Shown here one piece after another: positions 10,219-21,335 of a stretch of 64,000 nt of DNA. Position numbers and translations under genes: made by a program. The notes below the pieces were generated by a model that saw nothing but the letters and a program-made list of their open reading frames with translations, was not told the origin of the DNA and ran no database searches. This DNA comes from Anisodus tanguticus. Taxonomy: Eukaryota; Streptophyta; Magnoliopsida; Solanales; Solanaceae. The DNA is taken from assembly GCA_034509755.1 (NCBI GenBank), contig CM067559.1:39886032-39950031 (forward strand), given 5' to 3'. Position 1 is the first letter of the stretch. Every line of letters begins with the position of its first letter.

Positions 10219-13093
10219 ATCCCCTCTTGAAAGAGATTTTGGCGCACTCACATGGTGTCTTTTTCATTTCCAGCAATATTTCAGCGGACCGATGTTGCAT
10301 AAGGAGAGGTAGCCTCAGCTTTGAACCTTCCATAGTTGAATACCATCGGACTTACTTATGCGCGGTGAACGTGATGTCTTGAACCGTCGTGTTTAGTGTA
10401 AGCCAAGACAACGGTACCAACACAACAAATTCCCTTACTCTCTTCTTCGTAATGTTTTGTCCGTTTTGGCCATGGACAACGTCTTGGATTCTTAAGTGCG
10501 TTCAATTTGAGGCGGCCCGTCCTCGTACTTAAATAGGTGGTCTCCTACAAGGTATCCTGCTATACCCCACTTCACAAGTGTTAGGAACCATTAAAAGTTT
10601 CCCAAAGACCTAACCTCAACTGTTGAGGATCATTACGAGTTTTGAAAACTTAACCTTTACCCATACCTGCAGATAGCACTTAACGTCTATCGCGGGAACG
10701 GCTTTGGATTTGGTGTTTCTTTTCGAAATCACTATCCGAAGTGCTCATGCTTCGACCGAAGCGATCAATCGAACCTTTACAACTTAGTTTTCCCATTGAA
10801 CCAAATTACCGGGATCTCCGGTTCGTAAGGTTGGGTTTCCACTTTGTATTGGTCCGTATATTTTGGGTTTTAAGCCCATTCCCTAGACAGGCGAACACTT
10901 GATCTCCGGGTAGTCCCTTAGTTAGTAAATAAGGAAGTGACACCCGTGATGATCAACTCGCCATACGGTCTTATGTCTCCGACGGATCGTGATGAGATAT
11001 GTCCGTACGCGCCGTCATCCGTGTCCTTCCTAAAGCCGATCGGCTAGCCACAGTGTATAATCGCTCGAAGGCATGGGTTTCTCCCAATAAGGGACGTCCT
11101 CTAATGAGTCGTGAAGTTACTCAACTTCTTTCATGCTTTGTATAAAGCGATAAACTCCGATACCATCATGAATCGGTCGATGCAAGTTTGCTTAGAGGAT
11201 TTTCCAAGAACCACCATACACATTTACTTGTGGCTTTGGTGTTCTTCGGATCCGATGTCCAGTTTGCATCACCGTGTTCTCTCGTAACCGGACATCCGAG
11301 AATACTATAATCCGTAGATAAGCGAATAATTCAGATATCGTCATATCCGACTTAACGCCTTCTATTGATCATGTATTAAGATCATCGGTGAACCTTAGTT
11401 CAAGGCGATCCGTTTGTTGGACGATACCGGGTCGGTTATAGTGTGTACAATACATTGAACTACACGTGACCCGAGCATATCGCTCCTTGTCTATGGGTGC
11501 ACCATGATTCCAATCAGTTCTATGATTCATATCTATTGGTGGCTTCAACGAGATCGTCAACTATCGACCGATCCGTTAGATGTCTTAGAAATCCAATTCC
11601 TAAGATGTCATCTGTGATACTCATATCTTTCATATCGAGACTTTGTTTCAATATGATTTTCACTCTAAGACCGTTGGTTTTCCAACTGTGCTTTCTAACT
11701 TCGAGCCAATGTTTCGTGGTCGATTCATTGTTTCGTTTTATCCGAGACTTTCATGACTAAAATGTAAACATTTCGGGGACCAAAATGAAAGTTCGGGAAG
11801 AAGCCCAACAGTTCAAAGCAAACCAATTTCGATTCTCTTCTTCCAACTCTCCGGTTGGGAAGGTCGTTTCAACACCCATGCCATGTAAGATTACAATGGC
11901 CCGGATGTGAAGCTACTCACATGGGAGCACTTTTTACAACCCAAAGGTTCTTTTCCGGAGGAAGATTAACTATTACACACGTATGGTTCTATATATGGAA
12001 TCTATTTCTCCCTTTAGCTTCTTTCCAAAGCAGCGCTTTTGGAGATAACAATTATTTGTTAATTGTCCATGGTTCGTTCTCAACCATACAAGCTAGAAGG
12101 ACTGGAACAAGTCTTTGTCCCCTCTTTGCTCCGTCTTGGTTCAACATCTAGAATCCCTGAGTTCTGCAGATCTGGAATATTAAGTTCCGGATAGACAGCA
12201 ACTTTCGAGTCATGAAGATACGGAACGTCTAGTTCCGGACAGTCAGGCCCTCGCGGGTTCTTGTTAACCTTGAGCAATTACTCCTTTTTCCTATTTCAAG
12301 GAAAGTTATCTTTAATGAATTCAGCATTCTTTGATGCCAAGAGGCGATCAACACTACTGTTATTTGCAGATCCAGTGGATATGCAATCTACAGTCTTAGG
12401 TCGAACTTGACCTGTTTCGGTAGCCCATCTTTTACCAAGCTACCCCTCATAATTTGGGCGTACACCTTCGCGCTTGGCTAACACCGTTAGACTGAGGTGA
12501 GAAATGAACATTCGTTTAATGAACGATGCTTCACATTCTCCCCCTCTATCACTACGAATTTCTCAATCCGTAGGCTTAGTTGATTTTCAACTTCTGCTTT
12601 GTAGGCTTCAACAACTTCATCTTTGCTTTTCAACAAACAAAGGATTCCATACGTTGTACCATCATCAATGAAGATCACAACGTACTTGTCTCCCCCCTCT
12701 ATTTTGTATAAACTTCAAATCACCCAATTAGGTGTGACTAAGTTCTAGAGGAGCGGTGCTTCTTTCGCTATTCCCTTGACGGAATTTGGAAAGGTGATTT
12801 TGCCTCTTCATCTACCTCACATTTATTTAGAGGGTTTATGTCGACAGAAGGCAACAATCTCAACATCGTTAGCTTTTGAATGACTTGCTATTTAACGTGT
12901 CTTAATCTATGATGGCATAGATGCACGGATTACAAATATATCATTCATTTGGCTACAAACGTACCGTACCATTCTTAGTTATTACAGACCTATTGGACTA
13001 GTCTCAAACTAGCTTGACCAACAACGTCCCTTAAACCAAGTTAGGAATATGTATCACCTCATCTTAGAGTGATCACAATCCATGAAGTCCTAT
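10219..13093 (-). pseudogene. Copia internal region B, truncated
   Basis: It matches 4820-7693 of internal A almost base for base and then stops abruptly at gaagtcctat, so the gag side and the 68-bp repeats are absent. An integrase fragment on the minus strand at 12487-12678 reads FIDD, then LLKSKDEV and KAEVENQL, matching the catalytic-core region of Copia integrases. No continuous pol frame remains. Confidence 0.75.
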
Positions 13094-13224
13094 TTCGGTA
13101 GCCCATATTTTACCAAGCTACCCCTCATAATTTGGGCGTACACCTTCGCGCTTGGCTAACACCGTTAGACTGAGGTGAGAAATGAACATTCGTTTAATGA
13201 ACGATGCTTCACATTCTCCCCCTC
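13094..13224 (-). repeat. Second copy of an integrase segment (matches 12413-12544)
   Basis: This 131-bp stretch repeats 12413-12544 with one or two changes and is joined directly to LTR-C. The junctions share only 1-2 bp, consistent with template switching or end-joining. Confidence 0.8.
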
Positions 13225-13873
13225 GAAATTCTGATTTTCTGGAAACTTCAGGGACCAAACTGTACATCTTGAAACTTCAGGGACCAAACTGTACATCTTG
13301 AAACTTCGGGACCAAACAAGTACATCCGAAAGAATTCGGTTCAAAGTGTACGTCGAAACTTCGGGATCAAACCGTACTTCTGGCAAAGTTTTCTGGCCCA
13401 AAAAGATAATATCAGAAGGCCCACGGCCCCGTGGCCCGTGGCCCGTGGCCCGTGGCCCGTGGCCCGTGGCCCGGAACCGGACCGGACGGGCGGGCGGCGG
13501 CGGCGCGCGTGTGGTCTTTCCTCGAACCGAAGCACATCTAGGTCCTCCCTCCTTTAAACACATGGGATACCCCTTGGGGTCCCAAACCCCAAACCAATTT
13601 CGAGTCTTATATACACAACAATTCTTTCTTCCTCTACCGATGTGGGAGAATTACACACAATACCACACTTTCCATGCTTCAAACACCTTACTTCGTGAAC
13701 CAATATCTCTTTCATTTCTCAATGAAATTTGATGATTCTTGGCCCTACGGTTATCTACGTACTTAGTAGATCATGCATGTGTGAAGAACCGGATTCTCCA
13801 ACATACGTTACACTAGTGTTTAAGCCGTTAAAGTTGGTCGGTCGCAACTCCCGCCAAAGGCAAATTTCCAACA
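13225..13873 (-). repeat. LTR-C, truncated
   Basis: It corresponds to 9497-10218 of LTR-B and lacks the TATA-to-R/U5 part, so it cannot act as a complete 5' LTR. The outer end TTTCCAACA is intact and followed by the target duplication AAATA. Confidence 0.8.
13433..13474. repeat. GGCCCGT minisatellite, LTR-C
   Basis: Five GGCCCGT units and one GGCCCGG at the site where LTR-A and LTR-B carry GACCCGT. The one-base change is uniform through the array. Confidence 0.9.
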
Positions 13874-13878
13874 AAATA

Positions 13879-14474
13879 TTCAATGTTAATTAGTACTCAT
13901 CATATTTTTCTTATTCCCACTTCATATCCGGTATTTATTTTGAAACTCGGCTGATCTTATTGAGACAGTTTAATTTGTCCTGGTATAAAGAAAGATTAGT
14001 TTTCTATTATCCAACATTACGATACTTACTTCATACTTAGCTTGCCCGATTGATTCCAAGAAATAAGGGGCAAACTTTGCATTAGCGACTTTTTTTTTAA
14101 TACTAATAAGAGTGTCTTTGTATATTCTTGTAGGGTCCTCTCTATTTTATTTCATTGTCAATAATTGGTCAAGATCATGAAAAAAAAATGATATGGGGCT
14201 ATGAGCCTATATATTATGAGGCATGGAATAGAAGAAAACAATTAATGCGATTTTGTTTTTATTCATGAACTTTTTTTCCCCTAAAAAATACATCATGGTG
14301 AGTACGTAATGTTACATATGACTGCTAATATATATTTAAAGTCTTGCACAATCACACACCAAAAAGATTAACTCATAAGTCACACCATGAAGTAAAATGA
14401 TATTTTTTAGCAAAAATATCCTAGCATTAAAATACGCATGATTTGTTTTGATCAATGAATTTATTTGTCAAGTA
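13879..14474. other. AT-rich spacer between two Copia insertions
   Basis: No gene or repeat recognised. Confidence 0.4.
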
Positions 14475-14680
14475 AAAATTGAAAGATATAATAATTTCCC
14501 TTGGGGATTCATTTCATTATTCACAATATATATAGCTGTACAAAGGTTGATTCCTAATATGGTACGAATTCTAACCTACCTTACAAAGGTTGATTCCTAA
14601 TACAATTAGAATCCTAAGTTACCTTAAATATACATCTATCATAATTACAAAATATACATAGAATATTCGGAGAATATTCG

Positions 14681-16373
14681 CTAATACTCCCCCTCAGACG
14701 GAGCGGGAGGAGGCCGAACGCTAAGGCTGGATCGGAAGTCGGTGAAGAGTTGTCGCGGTAGTCCCTTTGTGAAGATGTCTGCATACTGATAAGAGGAAGG
14801 CACGTGTAATATTTTGACCTGACCACGGGCAACCTTCTCTCGCACAAAGTGGATATCCATCTCAATATGCTTAGTCCGCTGATGTTGGACCGGATTATGA
14901 GACATATAGATGGCAGATATGTTATCACAATAGACTATAGACGCCTTGCGGAGTGGACACTGGAGCTCTAAAAGAAGATTTCGGAGCCAACAGATCTCAA
15001 AGAACTACATTAGCAACACCGCGATATTTCGCTTCAAAGCACTCGAACGGGATAGTGTGGCCCGCCTCTTGGCGGACCATGAGATAAGATTATCCCCAAG
15101 AAATACAGACACGAGGTGGAGCGACGTGTGTCGGGCATCCCGCCCAATCGCATCCGTGTAGGCAAGTAACTTGATTGGGGCGAGAGGGGTATAAGTGTAA
15201 TCCAAAGTCTAGTGTGCCCTTAACGTATCCGATAATACGTTTGAGGGCGGCAAAATGGGACTCTCGGGGGTCGTGCATGAACAGACACACCTGCTGAACG
15301 GCATATGTAATATCAAGCCTAGTGAATGTAAGATACCGAAGAGCACCTGCTAGACTCCGATATAGAGTGGGATCAGAAACTGGCGCACCGTCATTGGCAC
15401 TAAACTTGGATTTGGAGTTTACCGGAGTTGGCATAATTTTACAATTTGCCATCTTGGCCCTGTACACTATCTCTTCTGCATACTTACGCTGACACAGGAA
15501 CATAGTGGTTGCAGATCTGGTTACCGATATACCCAAAAAATAACTTAGCTTGCCCAAGTCAGTCATAGCAAATTCAGTTTTGAGTAGAGCAATGATTTCA
15601 TTCTTCACACCGTCAGATGAGGCAGTAAGAACAATGTCATCGACATATAATAGCAAATATGCAGTGCTGCTACCTCGGTGAAAAGTGAAGAGAGAGTTAT
15701 CACACCTGCTACATACAAAACCAATCTGCAGAAGATACTTGGAAAACGATCATACCAAGCTCGGGGTGCCTGTTTCAATCCATACAATGACTTCTTGAGA
15801 CGACACACAAACTGCGGAGCTGCCGGATGAACAAAGCCAGGAGGCTGATGCATGTACACAGTCTCTTTCAAATCCCCATGAAGGAATGCATTCTTGATAT
15901 CAAGCTGATGAATCAGCCAATGCATGCCCATAGCAATACTGAGAACAGTCCGAATATTGGCCGGCTTAACAACTGGACTGAATGTCTCACCACAATCAAT
16001 ACCCTCCTACTGATTAGTGCCATTGGCGACTAGTCTTGCCTTATACCTCTCTAAGTCACCACCTGTCTCTGAACTTGTGCCGAAATAGCCACATACATCG
16101 GATAACATTCACACCTTCGGGTCTAGGTACCAAATCCCAAGTGTTCTGCTCGGTTAAAGCGTTAAATTCCTCGCACATGGCCGCATTCCAATTTGGGTCC
16201 AGTTTTGCTAGTTTTGGATTTTTTGGAATGGGTGATAAGGTTTGTGAGGAGAGATTGAAGTGAACCTTGGGTTTGAAGATCCCGTGTTGTGCACGAGTCT
16301 CCATACGATGAGACGGCAGTGGCGGTGGGTCGGGGTTTGGGAGGTTCTTTGCCGGTCCACCGGTTCGGATCAA
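14681..16373 (-). pseudogene. Cop-1 reverse transcriptase-RNase H, frameshifted
   Basis: The RT N-terminus lies at 16056-16373 (NPKLAKLDPNWNAAM, NTWDLVPRP). The middle is at 15605-15931, with HQLDIKNAFLHGDL and SLYGLKQAPRAWY. The catalytic part is at 15090-15656, with YVDDIVLTASSD and DLGKLSYFLGI. The RNase H end is at 14681-14905 and carries HIEMDIHFVRE and YADIFTKGLP. The YVDD box itself is intact, but the frame changes at least three times, so no single protein is made. Confidence 0.88.
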
Positions 16374-17886
16374 TGGGCGCAGATTCCTGGACCGGTTTCT
16401 GGTGACTCGACTGGGGGCTGTAGGAGTGAGCAGAGAGCTGTTGGGGTGGTGCCGGATAGTGGTGAGACTGTCGGAACAGTGGGCTGCTGTTGGTATAGAT
16501 TTTGGATGATCGGGGACATACTTGGTTCATCGAGAAAGATGTAATCGGTGGTCTGAAATTTCCGGAGATTTGAAAAAGGAAAGGTTGTCTCGTCAAAGGT
16601 GACGTGATGGGAGACGATGATTTTGCGAGTAGCAATGTCATAGCACAAGTAGCCCCGATGATTAGGAGATAGACTAAGGAAGATACATGGCAGAGTGCGA
16701 GGGGCAAGTTTGTGAGGTGCAGTGGAGGCCATGTTGGGGTAGCATAAGCATCCAAAAATACGTAGGTGATCATATGATGGTAGCCTACGGTATAAGATTT
16801 CGGTAGGGGTCTTGTTTTGGAGTGTGCTAGTTGGTAAAATATTAAGAAGGAATTCTACCATTTTGATAGCATAGACCCAAAAAGGTGGTGGTAGGCAGGC
16901 ATGAAACAGAAGTGTGCGAACCATGTTATTGATGGTACGCATAATTCTTTCAGCCTTTCCGTTTTGCGAAGAAGTATAGGGACAAGAAAAACGGAAAACC
17001 ATGCCTTGTTTAGAATAGAAATTGTGAAATGCCGAGTTATTAAATTCACGTCCATTATCACATTGGAATGATTTGATAGATTTTTCAAATTGTGTTTTAA
17101 TGAATTTGTGAAACTCGAGGAATTTTGTAAAAACTTCAGATTTAAATTTCAGTGGATAAATCCAGACAAAATGTGAAAAATCATCCAAGAATACTAGATA
17201 GAATTTATGACCCAAAGAGCTAACAATCGGAGATGTCCACAAATCGCATGAACAATATCAAAGGGAGAAAAAGTAACACTGTTTGATGACATAAATGGAA
17301 GACGAGTATATTTGCCTAGTGGACAAGAAAAATAGTGTTGGGCAATTTTCCCATTATTACATTGAATACGCTTAGAAGTCCTAAGAAAAGTAAAAACTGG
17401 GTCTCCGGGGTGTCCGAGTCTGTTGTGCCAAGTGGAGGGAGAGATTGCCGCAAGGGATAGAGGTGCTTGCGGTCTGACAGCGGAAGATTGAGTGAATGGG
17501 TAGAGGTCTCCCACACTATTGCGGCGTGTAAGAATTTTCCCCGTATTGAGTTCTTTCACAGAAAAACCAAAAGGGTCAAATTCGACAGACACAGAATTAT
17601 TGCTAGTGAATTTTCTAACAGAGATTAAGTTTTTAATGATGTTAGGTGTGTATAGGACGTGGTTTATGGAGAAAGGAGGGTGTGGATGTTTGGTGTGTGT
17701 GTTACCGTAACCTTCAATTGGAATGCGATGACCATTGCCGACATTAATAAATTGAGGACACTTTAACCGATGTAGTTGAGATAGGTTACCACGACGACGA
17801 CCGGGTGAGGTGAGATGTGGCTCGGTGTCCATGTACCAATTGTCGTCGGGCTGTTGAAGGTTCACGGTGGTGTAGGCCTGGCCCAA
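16370..17886 (-). pseudogene. Cop-1 protease-integrase
   Basis: The protease region (17194-17886) reads WYMDTEPH where Copia proteases have DTGATSH. One base is lost in the active-site glycine codon and the frame is regained downstream. The pre-integrase motif HNRLGHPGDP follows. The integrase core (16370-17242) is long and nearly clean, with FLDDFSHFVWIY, CDNGREF and YTSSQNGKAERIMRTI, covering the DDE region. The C-terminal side includes FGCLCYPN and FLSLSPNHRGYLCYD. The protease could not be active as written. Confidence 0.88.
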
Positions 17887-18734
17887 ATCGGTCGGGGACG
17901 GGCGGCATCAGTACCGGCTGCAGCTTGTTGTTATTCTTCTTCTTGGTGGTGGTGGACTCGCAACCGGATGGTGCTCTCTCATCTGCTTGGACATCTTGTG
18001 ATGGTCGGTTCTTTGCGGCGCGCAGTGTTGCCATCCCGTCAACGGCTAACGTCTTTTGATTATGTTCCTCTTGTTTAGCACGTCTAGTTTCTTCCAACAA
18101 TAGTTGTGAACGTGCCTTGTTGAAACTTGGGAGAGGGTCGGCTTGTTGAATCATTGTTGCGAGTGTGTCATATTCACCTTTTGGTAAACCCGCAACAAGT
18201 TGAAGCACCATCTTGGTTTTCGAAAGAAGTCCCGACGTTGGATAGTTGATCGGTTATGAGTTTCGAGTTGCTTACAATATTCGGACATGTTGTTAAAATT
18301 CTCGAGGCGGGTATTATTGAATTGCTCTTCCAAATATACGGCCCGAGTATTTTTATTGTCCGAAAGATTTCTTCTAGCCGGACCCAAAGTTCACATGCCG
18401 TAGCACTGTTTTCATGATAGTGCACAATGGTCTTTGGAGATGGTGCCGTAGATCCATTGTTTGACAATGGCGTCAAGACGACGCCGATTGAGTCCGTAAC
18501 ATCGGTGGGACGAGGAACAGATTCGTCAATATGATCGAGCACGTTGTATGCACATGCATGAATGTAGAATAGTTCCATCCACATGGAATATTGACAGTCT
18601 TCTTGGTCAAGAATTATAGGGATAAAATTCTTGATGTTGTTAACGGCGAATGCCGGATGAAAAAAAGATACTGAACGTTGAGAGGGGTTTTCAAGTGTGC
18701 CAGTGGATGAAACGGAATTTGTGGGGGAAGACAT
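17786..18734 (-). pseudogene. Cop-1 gag, frameshifted
   Basis: It starts MSSPTNSVSS at 18734 and contains FFHPAFAVNNIKNFIPI and ELWVRLEEIFR, typical of the UBN2-type Copia gag. The reading shifts near 18380 and again near 18200, continuing as LVAGLPKGEYDTLATMI and KARSQLLLEETRR. No CCHC zinc knuckle was found, the same as in Cop-2 and Cop-3, so its absence may be a family trait. Confidence 0.85.
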
Positions 18735-19047
18735 GGTTGCGCTTTGTCGAGGAAGGAAATTTTCTGGTTTGGCCGAAATATGGAGGAAGAAACCAGATTT
18801 TTTTTTTTTTTGTGAAGCAGAAAAAAAATTCTGATTTCGGCCGGGAATGAGGATTTAGGTTTTAGGCTCTTGATACAATGAAAGATATAATAATTTCCCT
18901 TGGGGATTCCTTTCATTATTCACAATATATATAGCTGTACAAAAGTTGATTCCTAATACAATTAGAATCCTAAGTTACCTTAAATATACATCTATCATAA
19001 TTACAAAATATACAGAGAATATTCGGAGAATATTCGCTAATAAAAAT

Positions 19048-19552
19048 AATTCATAATATAATTGTAGAAAATAAAGGATTATAGTAGTTCAAAATGTGTG
19101 TAACATCTCATTTATCGGTTGTTCCTAGAATATTTATATCATAATTTACTGTCTAAGCCTTGACCGAGAAAGTTACGTGGTACGATTTATGTGCTAGGGG
19201 AAGATAGCAATATTAAAATTAGTTGATATACATGCAAACTAACACAAATAGCACACACGGTTATGAAAAAAAAAAGTTAAATTAAAATTTATAATTTTCT
19301 CGTCGAAGAGACATGGCGATTACAGCTTTAGTTTGCCCTGTGCATGAAATGTGCATGTACTCTATAAAAAATATAATAAAAAAACTAGTGAAGGAAAAAC
19401 ATGAGGTAAAGGGAAAAGTGTTTCCAGCTAGTAGTCAAAATACATTGCATTATATTGAATTTTGACCTTATTATTACACTTCCTTTTGGTTCGAGAGAGA
19501 TAAAACTTAAGAAAAAAAGGCTTAGATACTGTATATATAAGCTAAATATAAA
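19048..19552. other. AT-rich spacer
   Basis: No gene is supported. Poly-A and TA tracts only. Confidence 0.4.
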
Positions 19553-19822
19553 ATGTCGTGATTTATATATAAAAAAAAGTTAAATATATGATGAAACTAC
19601 GCACAAGTATTGAACATTCATGAATGTTCCCTACTGTATAATTGAACACATGTTAATTTAAAAAGGTTTATCTTTTTCTTTATTGAGTTGCCCATGTTTC
19701 ACACGGGTGCTATTTTGCTTGCATGCACATCATATCGATCTAATTAATACCCACCTCCCTATTATTTTTCTCTAGTCAACAGCAGCTAATTAATAATAAT
19801 AGGTTAGTATATAACATGTGAC
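19553..19822. repeat. Long direct repeat, left copy (270 bp)
   Basis: By eye this is identical over about 270 bp to 21062-21331. It runs from atgtcgtgatttatat to ataacatgtgac and ends exactly where the solo LTR begins. Confidence 0.9.
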
Positions 19823-21062
19823 TGTTGGAAATTTGCCTTTGGCGGGAGTTGCGACCGACCAACTTTAACGGCTTAAACACTAGTGTAACGTATGTTGGAG
19901 AATCCGGTTCTTCACACATGCATGATCTACTAAGTACGTAGATAACCGTAGGGCCAAGAATCGTCAAATTTCATTGAGAAATGAAAGAGATATTGGTTCA
20001 CGAAGTAAGGTGTTTGAAGCATGGAAAGTGTGGTATTGTGTGTAATTCTCCCTCATCGGTAGAGGAAGAAAGAACTGTTGTGTATATAAGATTCGAAATT
20101 GGTTTGGGGTTTGGGACCCCAAGGGGTATCCCATGTGTTTAAAGGAGGGAGGACCTAGATGTGCTTCGGTTCGAGGAAAGACCACACGCGCGCCGCCGCC
20201 GCCCGTCCCGTCCGGTCCGGTTCCGGGTTCACGGGTCACGGCCGGCGGGGGGCTGTGGGTGTGGGGTCGTGGGCCTTCGATATTATCTTTTTGGGCCAGA
20301 AAACTTTGCCGAAGTACAGTTTGATCCCGAAGTTTCGGATATACGTTTGGATCGAATTCTTTCGGATGTGCGAGTTTGGTCCCCGAAGTTTCCGGAAAAT
20401 CGAATTTCGACGGTCAAAAACGAAATGCCAAGCACTCAATTCAGCCATTTATTTTGGCTGAATTACTCCTCCTATAATGGCCAAAACAGTTGGTCTTTCT
20501 CCCATTTATGTTGGTGACTTTACTACCTCCATAATGGCCATTATTTGGCTATTATGGAGGCTTTTCAGCAAGAACATGACCCCTCCTTCTCCTATATAAA
20601 CACCCCATTACACCATTGTTGAGCACTAAGACATATGCACGAAAATACATAAACAGATGCAGAAAAACAGTGCACGAAAATACACAACCGAAATAGTTTT
20701 CTTCCTACAACTTCCAAGCATCATTTCGTTACTCAATATTCTTCACGGTAGCTCTTGAGTTTCCTTTGCTCAAGGGTTCCATTGTTGTTTTATCTTGGGA
20801 GACAAATTGTCCGGGACGTATAAAGGATACATACGGGGCAATATTGTCTTAAGGAGAGAGTGCTACACTCGACTCAGCAAAAACATTTTACATTTTTCCG
20901 TCTTCTACAAAACTGGAATTTCCAGTTTTTACTTGTGTAACGATTGTAATTTCAGATTCCATGTTGAATTATTGAAATCTTTATTTATCCTTTCGAATAC
21001 TTGTAATAGTTAAATACTTCCCGTACTGCTTTATAAAGTACCATAGAGCAAAACTCCCAACA
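19823..21062 (+). mobile_element. Solo LTR of the long-LTR Copia family, plus strand
   Basis: It begins TGTTGGAAATTTGCC and ends CTCCCAACA, the same ends as LTR-A read in the other orientation, with no internal region. The TATA box is at 20593-20600. The GACCCGT array is nearly absent (about one unit near 20230). It is diverged from LTR-A/B/C, so it is a separate insertion. It lacks the usual 5-bp duplication; 270-bp identical repeats flank it instead. Confidence 0.85.
20593..20600 (+). promoter_or_regulatory. LTR TATA box
   Basis: TATATAAA within cctatataaacacccc, at the same place as in the other LTRs of the family. Confidence 0.6.
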
Positions 21063-21331
21063 TGTCGTGATTTATATATAAAAAAAAGTTAAATATATGA
21101 TGAAACTACGCACAAGTATTGAACATTCATGAATGTTCCCTACTGTATAATTGAACACATGTTAATTTAAAAAGGTTTATCTTTTTCTTTATTGAGTTGC
21201 CCATGTTTCACACGGGTGCTATTTTGCTTGCATGCACATCATATCGATCTAATTAATACCCACCTCCCTATTATTTTTCTCTAGTCAACAGCAGCTAATT
21301 AATAATAATAGGTTAGTATATAACATGTGAC
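21062..21331. repeat. Long direct repeat, right copy (270 bp)
   Basis: Partner of 19553-19822. It overlaps the last base of the LTR by one shared A and leads into the hAT element's target duplication. Confidence 0.9.
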
Positions 21332-21335
21332 TAGT

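Larger units (their letters stand above)
3508..13873 (-). mobile_element. Long-LTR Copia complex: LTR-internal-LTR-internal'-partial LTR
   Basis: The outer edges TGTTGGGAG (3508) and TTTCCAACA (13873) are flanked by the same five bases, AAATA, at 3503-3507 and 13874-13878, so the whole 10.4 kb behaves as one insertion. Inside are LTR-A (3508-4819), internal A (4820-8877), LTR-B (8878-10218), a shortened internal B (10219-13224) and LTR-C (13225-13873), which lacks its R/U5 end. Recognisable gag, integrase and RNase H pieces all read on the minus strand, and a purine tract CAAGAGGGGAT adjoins LTR-A and LTR-B on the internal side. Most of the reverse transcriptase core is gone, so the element is non-autonomous. 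No standard tRNA primer site was found next to LTR-B. Confidence 0.85.
14480..19042 (-). mobile_element. Cop-1: Copia retrotransposon, both LTRs, decayed coding region
   Basis: The left LTR is 14480-14686 (207 bp) and the right LTR 18879-19042 (164 bp). In element sense they run TATTAGCG..TTTCA. The duplication AAAAT is at 14475-14479 and 19043-19047. The primer site TTGTATCAAGAGCC is at 18865-18878 (minus) and the purine tract CTGAGGGGGAG at 14687-14697. The order on the minus strand is gag, protease, integrase, RT, RNase H, which is the Copia order. The 43-bp LTR length difference is a diverged internal duplication in the left LTR. Frameshifts split every domain. Confidence 0.93.

Noticed and set aside
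10074..10382. 102-aa frame repeated at 4675 and, in part, at 19776
   Set aside because: It spans the LTR/internal border and repeats only because the LTR repeats. No domain is seen and it is antisense to the element in one place.
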